From NCBI GenBank assembly GCA_003243975.1, contig QHBJ01000030.1, forward strand, positions 1-64,000: 64,000 nucleotides of DNA. Direction: 5' to 3'. The stretch comes from Candidatus Meridianibacter frigidus. Lineage in GTDB: Bacteria > Vulcanimicrobiota > Vulcanimicrobiia > Vulcanimicrobiales > Vulcanimicrobiaceae. Position 1 is the first letter of the stretch. Each line of letters opens with the position of its first letter. This document shows positions 1-8,137 of the stretch, in pieces. The position numbers and the translations under genes are program-made. Below the pieces are notes generated by a model. That model was given only the letters and a program-made list of their open reading frames with translations. It was not told the origin of the DNA and made no database searches.

Positions 1-54
1 TTTCTTGCGTCCGCCGGCTTTCTTACGCCCGCCGGCTTTCTTACGTCCGCCGGC
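1..54. repeat. 18-bp tandem repeat encoding AGGRKK
   Basis: Three head-to-tail 18-bp units, nearly identical at DNA level with a few third-position differences. Each encodes Ala-Gly-Gly-Arg-Lys-Lys on the minus strand. The array continues past the left edge, so the copy number is unknown. Confidence 0.8.
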
Positions 55-165
55 CTTGCGAGTTGATTTGCGTTTGCGTCCGCCGATAGCTTTGCGCACC
101 GTGCGTTTCACTGCGCCCATCGTTTTTGCAACGGCGCTTTTTTTTCTCCTACGTTTGACTGCCAT
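1..165 (-). CDS. Lys/Arg-rich repeat protein (histone H1-like), C-terminus beyond window
   Basis: The minus-strand reading frame opens with ATG at 165-163 and is still open at base 1, giving 55 codons. The N-terminus is very basic and alanine-rich. From residue 38 on it is three perfect AGGRKK hexapeptides that run off the edge. Such low-complexity basic tails occur in histone H1-like, nucleoid-associated or RNA-binding proteins; DNA or RNA binding is inferred from composition only. A purine-rich AAAGGA lies about 14 bases upstream of the ATG. The full length and any folded domain are outside the window. Confidence 0.65.
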   Translation of the reverse strand, partial: MAVKRRRKKSAVAKTMGAVKRTVRKAIGGRKRKSTRKAGGRKKAGGRKKAGGRKK

Positions 166-258
166 TTATGTGGAGTCATCCTTTCTCCAGCCGAAATTCG
201 GCTGGGGTTGTTAACACCTTTATACCGCAAAGAACGATTGCGCGCAAGTTTTCACGAT

Positions 259-1056
259 ATGCGGCGGGAAGATTCGGATGTGCGAATTGCTGTCGACGAC
301 GCTCAGCTCAATATTGTTACCGCCGGATCCGGCGATGCGATCGTGTTGCTGCACGGCTTTCCGTTTACGCATAAATTGTGGGAGAATCAAATCGGCGCAC
401 TCGCACGGCGACATTTCGTCATCGCTCCCGACCTGCGCGGCGCCGGAGATTCGAGCGTTACGCCTGGACCGTATCTGATGGAAATGCTGGCCGGAGATGT
501 TGCTGCCGTTCTGGATGAGCTCGGCGTGGCGAACGCGTGCATCGTCGGCCATTCCCTCGGCGGTTACATAGCGCTGGCGTTCTTTCGCATGTTTGCCGAA
601 CGCGTATCGAAACTGGCATTGGTATGCACCACGTTCGAATCCGATTCAACTCCACGCGCGCAGGAGCGCTATGAATTGGCCGAAAGCGCGGAAAACCAGG
701 GCATGACAGCGGTCATCGATGCGTACCTCCCCAAGCTACTCGCCGCGGAATGCGATGCAGGGGTCCGTGAGAAAGCAATGAGCATCATGATGCACAATGA
801 TCCGAAGGGCGCAGCCGAGATGCTGCGCGGCATGGCGCAACGCGTCGCTTCCGACGACCTAATCGAAGAGCTAAAGATTCCTGTACTTCTGGTTGCGGGA
901 GGCCGGGATCTTCTCGCGCCCGTCGCCCAGGCGCGGGCCGTCGCCCATCAGTTGCCGTCGGGCGCCCTCGCGGTCTGCGAGCGCAGCGCGCATCTCCCGA
1001 TGCTGGAAGAGGCTGAAGTGCTCGCAGCGATCCTGCGCGAGTTTACCGCACCCTAA
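259..1056 (+). CDS. alpha/beta-hydrolase fold protein
   Basis: A 265-residue alpha/beta hydrolase. Visible landmarks in order are an HGFPF oxyanion-hole motif, the PDLRGAGDS turn, the nucleophile elbow GHSLGG (Ser about residue 99), an acid in GGRDLL, and the catalytic His in SAHLPMLE. Length and motifs fit the family that includes 3-oxoadipate enol-lactonases, esterases and haloperoxidase-like enzymes; the substrate cannot be read from sequence. The ATG at 259 was preferred to an in-frame TTG at 208 because family members start just before the first beta strand, although neither has a clear ribosome-binding site. The 3' end overlaps the convergent small membrane gene by 14 bases. Confidence 0.85.
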   Translation: MRREDSDVRIAVDDAQLNIVTAGSGDAIVLLHGFPFTHKLWENQIGALARRHFVIAPDLRGAGDSSVTPGPYLMEMLAGDVAAVLDELGVANACIVGHSLGGYIALAFFRMFAERVSKLALVCTTFESDSTPRAQERYELAESAENQGMTAVIDAYLPKLLAAECDAGVREKAMSIMMHNDPKGAAEMLRGMAQRVASDDLIEELKIPVLLVAGGRDLLAPVAQARAVAHQLPSGALAVCERSAHLPMLEEAEVLAAILREFTAP

Positions 1057-1228
1057 TCGCGGCCTTGCTGCCCGCGCGGCGCAAAAGATTGTAAAGAAAG
1101 AGCCCTCCGAGAGCCACTGCCGCAACAACGGCCGCCACGACGACGATCTTTAGAACAAACCCCAGGATCACGAAGAGCACGATGGCTGCCGCCAACAGCA
1201 AGGTCAGGCGAATAAACAGGTTCAGCAT
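1043..1228 (-). CDS. small two-helix membrane protein
   Basis: A 61-residue protein made almost entirely of hydrophobic residues. A first helix spans about residues 4-27 and a second about 29-46, followed by a basic tail (LLRRAGSK...RVR) that suggests a cytoplasmic C-terminus. An AAAAGGAC Shine-Dalgarno lies about 8 bases before the ATG at 1228, which supports a real gene despite its size. It is divergent from lhr with a 103-base gap. No family or function is recognised. Confidence 0.65.
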   Translation of the reverse strand: MLNLFIRLTLLLAAAIVLFVILGFVLKIVVVAAVVAAVALGGLFLYNLLRRAGSKAAIRVR

Positions 1229-1331
1229 CGGTCGTCCTTTTGGAAGCGTACTTGTTGCTCTAGTCTACTTGCAGCGGCGGACGGAGGTTTCGAGGCCCGC
1301 CGTCTTCGATGTCGAACGTGCGTTCGCTCCG

Positions 1332-3938
1332 ATGTCCGTCTTCGACAGCTTGCATCCCGACATCGCGGCTTGGTGCCGCGAGCGCTTGGAAACGGCGACG
1401 CTCCCGCAAGCCGGTGCCATTCCGGCGGGCTTGGCAAGAAAGAATTTCTTAATCTGCTCCCCGACTGGCACGGGCAAGACCCTGGCGGCCTTTCTTCCTT
1501 TAATGAGCCGGCTCGCCGACCGCCGCGACCGGGACGAACTCTACCCCCGAACCTTTGCGCTCTATATCTCGCCGCTGCGAGCGCTGGGCTACGATGTCGA
1601 ACACAATTTGCGTGGCCCGATGCGGGCCATGGGTCTGCTTGAGCGGCCGAACTCCGAACGTGCTGCCGTTCGGCGTGGGCGAATCCGAGAGCGCTTCGGG
1701 CGAACCGGCGTTCGCACCGGCGACACACCCCGTGAGGAGCGCCGGCTGATGCTTAGCCGGCCTCCGCACATTCTACTCACGACACCCGAGTCGCTGGCCA
1801 TCATGCTGGCGATGGATTCCTATCGGCGGACGCTGCGCCATTTGGAAACGGTTGTGATCGACGAAGTTCACGCGCTTGCGGGAAACAAGCGCGGCGCGCA
1901 GCTCTCGTTACTGCTGGAATGGCTCGCGGAGGTGGTGGAGCGGCCGTTGAATCGCGTGGGCCTATCCGCGACCGTAAGCCCGCTCGAACGAGTTGCCGAA
2001 TTCTTGGTCGGAACGCAGCGGGAATGTGAGATCGTCGATGCGCGGGGGTTGCGCTCGATCCGCCTTGAAGTTGAAGCGCCTTTCGGTGGCGCGGTTGCGC
2101 CCTTGGCCAAAGTCGCGCAGACGGCGTACGAACGTAGCCGCGATGTGCGCACCTCGCTGGTCTTTACCAACGTTCGCAGTCAAGCCGAACGGATCGCGCA
2201 CGAAATGTCGCTGCTTGAAGAGCGGCCGCACGACGTTGAAGTGGCGGAAGAGTTGCAGGGCGAGCGTTCCTACGATTCACGCATTGGCATCCATCACAGC
2301 GCGTTGGAGCGCAGCGTGCGCCACCGCGTCGAGGCTGCACTGCGCGCCGGGAAGCTGCGCACGGTGGTGTGCAGCTCGAGTTTGGAGCTCGGGGTGGACA
2401 TCGGCTTCATCGAGCGCGTTCTGATCATCGGGGGAGCGCGCGGCATGACGCCGACCTTGCAACGCGTGGGGCGCGCCGGTCATCGGCCCGGAGCGGTTGC
2501 GCGCGGCATCATCATAGCCCAGGACCGCGACGACATCATTGAAGCGGCGGCCACCAAGCGCTGCATCGCTGACGGCATCTTGGAACCGGTGAGCATCCCT
2601 CAGGCGCCCCTCGACGTGCTCGCGCAGTGGATGCTTGGACTGGTGTGTTACGACAAGCGGGTGGAGCTTGCGCAGATCGTGCGTTTGGCGCAAGGCGCGT
2701 CGGCATTCAAAGGGCTGGCGATTGAAGACGTTCGCCGGTGCGCTGAGTATCTGAGCGGTGCGGGCGTTGGGCCGGATGAGGCGCACGTGCGCCGGCTCGG
2801 GTATGATGGCGATGCCGTTTACGGGCTCGGGCGTGAAGTCTGCGCCGCGTATTTCGAAAATGTTGGAACTATTCCGGACGAAGAACATGTGACCGTGCGA
2901 GCCAACTCTCAGCCCATCGGCCGCATCGAGCAGGGCTTCGTCAACGAACTAAGGACCGGCGACGTTTTCCTCTTAAACGGACGCGCGTACGGCGTCAAAG
3001 AGATTGGGCACGGAGCGGTTACGGTCGAACCGGTTCACGCACGCCCCACCGTGCCGCAGTGGAGCTCGCACATGAAAGGCGTGCCGGCCGCTCTCGCACG
3101 CGAAATCAACCTCTTGCGCACCGGGGTCGCTACTCGTCTGCTGGACAGAACTGCAACGGCGCTGCGCTGGTTGCGCGAGCGCTATGGATTGGAAGATGTC
3201 GAAGCCCGGCACGTCGCGCGTTACATCGCGCAGCAGCAAGCGATTTCGGCAGTGCCGGACCTCGCGCGACCAGTCATCGAGATCTATCGGATGGATAAAC
3301 GGCAGACAGCCGTGTTTCACACCTGCGCGGGCCGCCGGGTCAACGAAACGCTCGCACGGGTCGTCGCCGCACGTGTCTTTGACATTGCACGAGCGAACAC
3401 GCAACTCACGAGCGACGATAACGGCTTTCTCATCACGATGCCGCATCGCAAAACTTTGCCGGACGCGCTATGGGCCGGCATGCTGACCCCGCAGAATTTC
3501 GAGCGCGATCTGATGGAAGGGTTACGCACCTCGCATCTTCTGCGCAACCATTTTCGTTATGTGGCCAATACCGGATTGCTGGTGCTTCGGCGCGCCGGCG
3601 GAAGACGCTTGCGGCGCGCAGCGGTGTCTTGGAACAGCGGCAAGATCTTCGAGCGAATTAGCGCCGCGGATCCCCAATTTCCGCTTCTACGCGAAACAGT
3701 GCGCACGGTTACGCGAGATCTGCTCGATGCGCCGGGCGCACTCGAGTACCTTGAATCGCTCCAATCTCAGCCGCGCGTCCTGCATCCGGCGGCAGCGTCG
3801 CCCTTTACGTTCGGTATCGTCACCTCCAGCTTCGGTGACTCCGTGGTTCTTGACGACCGAACCAGTATGGTGGAGGCGCTGCACGAGCGAGTGTTGGACG
3901 TGCTCGTAGAGCCGCTGCTGAAAACAAGCGCGCAATGA
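1332..3938 (+). CDS. lhr: Lhr-Core type ATP-dependent helicase (ligase-associated DEXH helicase)
   Basis: A superfamily 2 helicase of 868 residues matching the Lhr-Core architecture: two RecA domains, a winged helix and a C-terminal Lhr domain. Walker A is CSPTGTGKT (42-50), the Walker B/DEXH box is DEVH (177-180), motif III is LSAT, motif V lies around SLELGVDIG, and motif VI is QRVGRAGHRPG (377-387). Lhr-Core enzymes are 3'-to-5' ssDNA translocases and helicases acting in DNA repair. The ATG at 1332 was chosen because it precedes the conserved LHPDIAAW start; the frame is open further upstream without homology. It overlaps pdeM by ATGA, so the two are translationally coupled. Its usual partners, ligase and exonuclease, are at 17.8-20.8 kb. 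Confidence 0.93.
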   Translation: MSVFDSLHPDIAAWCRERLETATLPQAGAIPAGLARKNFLICSPTGTGKTLAAFLPLMSRLADRRDRDELYPRTFALYISPLRALGYDVEHNLRGPMRAMGLLERPNSERAAVRRGRIRERFGRTGVRTGDTPREERRLMLSRPPHILLTTPESLAIMLAMDSYRRTLRHLETVVIDEVHALAGNKRGAQLSLLLEWLAEVVERPLNRVGLSATVSPLERVAEFLVGTQRECEIVDARGLRSIRLEVEAPFGGAVAPLAKVAQTAYERSRDVRTSLVFTNVRSQAERIAHEMSLLEERPHDVEVAEELQGERSYDSRIGIHHSALERSVRHRVEAALRAGKLRTVVCSSSLELGVDIGFIERVLIIGGARGMTPTLQRVGRAGHRPGAVARGIIIAQDRDDIIEAAATKRCIADGILEPVSIPQAPLDVLAQWMLGLVCYDKRVELAQIVRLAQGASAFKGLAIEDVRRCAEYLSGAGVGPDEAHVRRLGYDGDAVYGLGREVCAAYFENVGTIPDEEHVTVRANSQPIGRIEQGFVNELRTGDVFLLNGRAYGVKEIGHGAVTVEPVHARPTVPQWSSHMKGVPAALAREINLLRTGVATRLLDRTATALRWLRERYGLEDVEARHVARYIAQQQAISAVPDLARPVIEIYRMDKRQTAVFHTCAGRRVNETLARVVAARVFDIARANTQLTSDDNGFLITMPHRKTLPDALWAGMLTPQNFERDLMEGLRTSHLLRNHFRYVANTGLLVLRRAGGRRLRRAAVSWNSGKIFERISAADPQFPLLRETVRTVTRDLLDAPGALEYLESLQSQPRVLHPAAASPFTFGIVTSSFGDSVVLDDRTSMVEALHERVLDVLVEPLLKTSAQ

Positions 3939-4702
3939 GGGCGCCACAGCGTTCTGCTACTTCTTACGAAGTGTCCAACGGCGTGGTCGCGTTGCCGCCG
4001 GGCATCTTATTTCTGGCGGGCTCCCGCACGCTGATCGCTGCGGACGTTCATTTCGCTTACGAAGACGTCATCGGGGGTGCCCTCCCGCTTTGGAGCACGG
4101 CCCAGATCGTAGGAAGTCTATTGAGTGCCGCGCGCGAGATGCAGGCGCGCGAGCTCGTGCTCTTAGGCGACGTTATCCACGGGCCGCTCATGAGCGAAGG
4201 TGCGGCGGCGAAGGTTGGCGCGGCATTGCTGGCTCTGCGCGAAGTTTTGGTCGTCCACATTATAGCGGGCAATCACGAAGGGCCAACGCGGGGCGCCGCC
4301 GTGCTGGGCGCGACGACCGAGAGCGAAGAGCGCGCCGGTTGGGAGCTCGAGCATGGAGACCGCGCGCCGCGCGCCGGCGTACGCTGCATTATCGGGCACC
4401 TTCATCCCAGTTTGCATCTAGGTGCGGGCGCGAGCATCCCAGCGTTCGTCGTAGCCGCGCAAGTTATCGTGGTGCCCGCGCTTACGCCGTACTCGCGCGG
4501 GCTGAATGTATGCTCCGATGAGTTCCTGCAGGCGCTCCAACCATGGGACGTGCGCACCACGGATGCCCACGTCGTGGCGGCAGACCGCGCACGCGTCTAT
4601 CCGTTTGGGTCGTTGCGCGAACTCCGTAGAATGTTGCGGGCCCCGCGCCGTCGCACGGCCGCAGCGTTTCACCGCAAATTTCTGCGCCCGGATAGATCCT
4701 GA
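3935..4702 (+). CDS. pdeM: PdeM-type metallophosphoesterase, Lhr/ligase-associated
   Basis: A 255-residue calcineurin-like phosphoesterase with all metal-site blocks visible: DVH (D37, H39), GDVIH (D79, H82), GNHE (N113, H114) and GHLHP (H155, H157). Coupling to Lhr-Core by an ATGA overlap identifies it as the manganese-dependent MPE/PdeM nuclease of the bacterial Lhr-Core/ligase/exonuclease repair group. In characterised examples it is a DNA endonuclease. The 3' end overlaps the convergent Nudix gene by 34 bases. Confidence 0.88.
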   Translation: MRAPQRSATSYEVSNGVVALPPGILFLAGSRTLIAADVHFAYEDVIGGALPLWSTAQIVGSLLSAAREMQARELVLLGDVIHGPLMSEGAAAKVGAALLALREVLVVHIIAGNHEGPTRGAAVLGATTESEERAGWELEHGDRAPRAGVRCIIGHLHPSLHLGAGASIPAFVVAAQVIVVPALTPYSRGLNVCSDEFLQALQPWDVRTTDAHVVAADRARVYPFGSLRELRRMLRAPRRRTAAAFHRKFLRPDRS

Positions 4703-5271
4703 TCGTCGCCAGACGCGGCATGCTTGAGATATCCGATTCGGTTGAGCATCTCGTAGACGGCGCAGACGTGCGCAATCTGATCGATCTCCCCGCGCGCCAC
4801 CAAATCGTAGAGCTCGTTTGCGCTGACCAGCACGACTTCGATCGCTTCACCTCTATCCAGTCGCTGTGCCGCACGCACGGTCGCGTCTTGGGCAAAAAAG
4901 AGATGCATGATGGCCGATGAGTTGGTTGCGCCCACGGAGTAATCGCGGACGGGCTGCAGCGAGCGCGCGCTGTAACCGGTTTCCTCTTCGAGTTCCCGCG
5001 CGGCGGCCGCCGCTGCAGCTTCGCCATCGTCCAGCATGCCGGCTGGAAGTTCCAGGATCACGCGATCGGCTCCATACTTGTATTGGCGAACCAGGATGAT
5101 GCGTTCGTTCGCAGTCAACGCGAAAATAACGGCAAAGCTCGGCCCTTCACGCACGTAGTAGTCGTCGAGAATTTCTCCGCCGGGAATTTCCACGCGGTCT
5201 TTACGCAATCTATAGTATGCTGAATCGACGACGATCTCGGAATCCAAGCGTTTCCATGGGCGGTGTTGCAT
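4669..5271 (-). CDS. Nudix hydrolase, ADP-ribose pyrophosphatase-like
   Basis: A 200-residue Nudix protein. The Nudix box appears as G-MLDDG-E-(7 residues)-RELEEETG, with the metal-binding glutamates of REXXEE intact. The preceding RQYKYGADRVILELPAG block is typical of the ADP-ribose/NADH pyrophosphatase branch (YjhB/NudF-like), so hydrolysis of ADP-sugars is a family inference. The ATG at 5271 was chosen because the longer open frame upstream is Arg-rich and lies opposite the next gene. It is divergent from the 3-hydroxyacyl-CoA dehydrogenase with a 53-base gap. Confidence 0.87.
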   Translation of the reverse strand: MQHRPWKRLDSEIVVDSAYYRLRKDRVEIPGGEILDDYYVREGPSFAVIFALTANERIILVRQYKYGADRVILELPAGMLDDGEAAAAAAARELEEETGYSARSLQPVRDYSVGATNSSAIMHLFFAQDATVRAAQRLDRGEAIEVVLVSANELYDLVARGEIDQIAHVCAVYEMLNRIGYLKHAASGDDQDLSGRRNLR

Positions 5272-5324
5272 TCGCGCGACTACGACAAAGCAATTGCCGT
5301 CCCCCGGGCGAATGACCAGCCGCG

Positions 5325-6965
5325 ATGAATAGGGTTGCCGTTGTCGGCGGCGGCACGATGGGCTGCGGGATCGCACTGGCAGTTGCCGCTGCAGGCTTCG
5401 AAGTGACCGTCGTGGAGCCCGATGGCGCCGCCGCAGCGCGCGCGTCCGAACGAATTGCAAAAGATGCGTTGCGCATGAATGCAGCCGCCGCGCCGGAGCG
5501 GATTTCTGTTGCGCGTACCATCTCCGAGCTGAGTGGATTCGATCTGGCAATCGAGGCCGTGCCGGAAGACCTACAGCTCAAGGAGCAGATCTTTCTAGCG
5601 CTGGAGAAGACCCTGGGTGCGCAAGCAGTCCTCGCCACGAACACCTCGTCATTGAGCGTTTCGGCCATCGCGGATGCGATGGAACATCCCCGACGCCTGA
5701 TCGGATTGCACTTTTTTAACCCGGCGAACGTCATGCGCTTGGTGGAGGTCGTTCGCGGCGAGCGCAGCGATGATGCCGCAGTCGCAATCGGCAAAGCATT
5801 TGTGGAGAGTCTTGGCAAGACGGCCGTGGTCGCCGCCGACACGCCGGGGTTTATCGTCAACCGCGTCGCACGTCCCTACTATCTGCAGTCATTGTACGCG
5901 TTGGAAGAAGAAGTTGGAGAACCGGCAGATCTCGACGCATTCGCACGGGGCGCCGGTTTTCGTATGGGGCCATTCGAGCTGATGGATCTTATCGGACTGG
6001 ATGTAAATTATGCAGTCTCACAGTCCGTCTTTTCGCAGATGGAGGAGGTGCGCTTGGCGCCCGTGGCTCTGCAGGCCGAAATGGTGGAGCGCGGCGAGCT
6101 CGGCCGCAAATCCGGGCACGGCTTCTACCAGTACGACCCATCCGGAAAACGCATCGATGATGCCACGCCGCCTGCCGCACCGCTGGGACCGATGGCAGCA
6201 CCCGAGACAATCGCCCTGCTCGGTTACGGCCCGCTGGCGGGCGACCTGGCCATTCGCTTAGAGAATGCGTCCGCGAAGTTCCAGCAGATCGCACTGGACG
6301 ATCAGATAGCTGATCTTGATTTGCAGGCGACGACGATCGTGCTCGACGCCGGAGACGGCGCCTCCGATCGTACCGAGTTCTTGATTGCATTGGAAAGAAC
6401 GCTGCCGCAAGACGTGATTCTTTTAGTGGACGCGTACGCCACGCTCATTTCACGGTTGATCGAGAAGTGTAAGCACCCAGAACGGGTTGTGGGCTTCGGA
6501 ATTCTCGGTTCGCTCGACCACCAGGACGTCGTTGAGATCGTCGATCTCGACGCAACGAGCGACGAAGCGTTGGAGCTTGCCGAAGAGTTTTTCGGTGCTC
6601 TCGGAAAACGGGTGCAATTGGTTGGCGATGGCCCCGGCCTGTTCTTGGGTCGAGTGATCGGCTCGGTCATCAATGAGGCCATCTACGCGGTGCAGGAGCA
6701 TGTCGCTAGTGCAGACGATGTCGATGCGGCCATGCGTTTGGGGATGAACTATCCGCTGGGACCCATCGAATGGGGACGCGAGATCGGCGCGCCTCGCGTG
6801 GCACGCATTCTTACGCAGTTGGCCCACGAGCGTGGAATGGAGTTCGGCCCCGCACGCGCCCTTTGGGTGCTAAACGTTGACAATTCTCAACCACCCGACA
6901 TCGTCGCCCAGATGGGAGAAGCTAGTCCTCTTGTCACTTCGAGCGAAGGCGAGAAGCAGCGATAG
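5325..6965 (+). CDS. paaH: 3-hydroxyacyl-CoA dehydrogenase, PaaH-like
   Basis: A 546-residue enzyme that oxidises 3-hydroxyacyl-CoA with NAD+. It begins with the dinucleotide fold GGGTMGCGIA. The catalytic region LIGLHFFNPANVM contains the conserved His, and a first C-terminal dehydrogenase domain holds PGFIVNRV. A second half repeats the pattern in degenerate form, with GFGILGS and GPGLFLGRVIGSVINEA, as in the long PaaH type (E. coli PaaH is about 475 residues). It overlaps the thiolase GTG by one base. The last codons lie in a TCACTTCGAGC repeat shared with 21849-21865. Oxidation of 3-hydroxyadipyl-CoA is inferred from context. Confidence 0.88.
   Translation: MNRVAVVGGGTMGCGIALAVAAAGFEVTVVEPDGAAAARASERIAKDALRMNAAAAPERISVARTISELSGFDLAIEAVPEDLQLKEQIFLALEKTLGAQAVLATNTSSLSVSAIADAMEHPRRLIGLHFFNPANVMRLVEVVRGERSDDAAVAIGKAFVESLGKTAVVAADTPGFIVNRVARPYYLQSLYALEEEVGEPADLDAFARGAGFRMGPFELMDLIGLDVNYAVSQSVFSQMEEVRLAPVALQAEMVERGELGRKSGHGFYQYDPSGKRIDDATPPAAPLGPMAAPETIALLGYGPLAGDLAIRLENASAKFQQIALDDQIADLDLQATTIVLDAGDGASDRTEFLIALERTLPQDVILLVDAYATLISRLIEKCKHPERVVGFGILGSLDHQDVVEIVDLDATSDEALELAEEFFGALGKRVQLVGDGPGLFLGRVIGSVINEAIYAVQEHVASADDVDAAMRLGMNYPLGPIEWGREIGAPRVARILTQLAHERGMEFGPARALWVLNVDNSQPPDIVAQMGEASPLVTSSEGEKQR
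6932..6948. repeat. dispersed repeat B, copy 1 (coding)
   Basis: TGTCACTTCGAGCGAAG occurs here and again, identical over 17 bases, at 21849-21865. Its centre CTTCG-AG-CGAAG is a small inverted repeat. This copy lies inside the 3' end of the dehydrogenase gene and supplies part of its last residues. Confidence 0.6.
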
Positions 6966-8137
6966 TGCGGGAGCGAGAAGTCGTTATCGTCGATGCCGTG
7001 CGCACGCCGATTGGGCGCTACGGGGGTGCGCTCGCCCACGTGCGTCCCGACGATTTGGCTGCAATCGTTGTCCGTGCTCTGGTCGAGCGCACCGGAGTGG
7101 AACCGTCCCGCATTGAAGATGTGTACCTTGGTGCCGCCAACCAAAGCGGCGAAGATAATCGCAATGTTGCGCGGATGGCAGTCTTGCTCGCGGGGCTACC
7201 GGTGGAAGTCCCCGGCGCGACCATCAATCGGCTGTGCGGCAGCAGTTTGCAAGCCGTGAACTCCGCCGCGCATGCGCTGGCATGGGGTGACGGCGAGATT
7301 GCGGTTGCCGGGGGTGTTGAGTCGATGACGCGTGCGCCCTTCGTGCAGCTCAAATCGGAGAAGCCATTTGAACGCGTGGCGCATTTTTTCGACACAACCC
7401 TCGGATGGCGGATGGTCAATCCGAAGATGCCGCACGAGCACACCGTGTCGCTCGGGCAAACAGCCGAAAACGTCGCCAAGCAATACTCAATTACCCGTGA
7501 CGAGCAAGACCGATTTGCGTTCGAATCCCAGCGCAAAGCCAGGGAGGCAATCCGGGCGGGAAGATTCGAGCGCGAGATTGTGGCTGCGGGAGACCTGCGC
7601 GTCGACGAACATCCGCGCCCGCAGACGACGCTGGCCGATCTGGCCAAACTACGACCCGCCTTCTCGAAAGATGGAACGGTCACGGCCGGTAATTCGTCGG
7701 GAGTCAACGACGGCGCTGCCGCTGTGTTGCTGGCTGAGAGCGAGGCGGCCGAGCGCTTGGGAATGCGGCCGATGGCGCGCATCCTATCGACGGCGGTCGC
7801 CGGTGTCGACCCAAGCCTGATGGGCTTGGGGCCAATTCCAGCCACACGCAAAGCTTTGCAGCGCGCGGGCTTGCGAATCGCCGACGTCGACGTCGTGGAG
7901 ATCAACGAGGCTTTCGCCTCCCAGACCATTGCAGTGCTGCACGACCTGGAAATCGACCCGGCCAAAGCGAATCCCAACGGAGGCGCAATTGCGCTGGGAC
8001 ATCCGCTGGGCGCCAGTGGCGCCAGAATCCTAACGACCCTGCTGCACGAAATGCGGCGCACAGGTGCCCGTTATGGTGTGGCGACCATGTGCATCGGCGT
8101 AGGGCAAGGAATCACAACAGTGGTAGAAAGATTGTAA
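6965..8137 (+). CDS. paaJ: acetyl-CoA acyltransferase, 3-oxoadipyl-CoA thiolase type
   Basis: A 390-residue thiolase with a GTG start coupled to paaH. The acylated cysteine is C91 in NRLCGSSL, the general-base histidine is H346 in GHPLGASG, and the second cysteine is C376 in CIGVGQG. The ANQSGEDNRNVARMA and ESMTRAPF blocks are characteristic of PcaF/PaaJ, the beta-ketoadipyl-CoA thiolases that release acetyl-CoA and succinyl-CoA. This makes an aromatic-acid pathway more likely than ordinary fatty-acid oxidation. The TAA stop overlaps the ATG of the aldehyde dehydrogenase. Confidence 0.9.
   Translation: MREREVVIVDAVRTPIGRYGGALAHVRPDDLAAIVVRALVERTGVEPSRIEDVYLGAANQSGEDNRNVARMAVLLAGLPVEVPGATINRLCGSSLQAVNSAAHALAWGDGEIAVAGGVESMTRAPFVQLKSEKPFERVAHFFDTTLGWRMVNPKMPHEHTVSLGQTAENVAKQYSITRDEQDRFAFESQRKAREAIRAGRFEREIVAAGDLRVDEHPRPQTTLADLAKLRPAFSKDGTVTAGNSSGVNDGAAAVLLAESEAAERLGMRPMARILSTAVAGVDPSLMGLGPIPATRKALQRAGLRIADVDVVEINEAFASQTIAVLHDLEIDPAKANPNGGAIALGHPLGASGARILTTLLHEMRRTGARYGVATMCIGVGQGITTVVERL

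Noticed and set aside
1-54. Possible CRISPR-like array at the left edge
   Set aside because: The 18-bp units are head-to-tail without spacers and encode AGGRKK in frame.
1182-1331. 50-residue N-terminal extension of Lhr from an in-frame ATG
   Set aside because: It overlaps the start region of the divergent small membrane gene, and homology begins only at the ATG at 1332.
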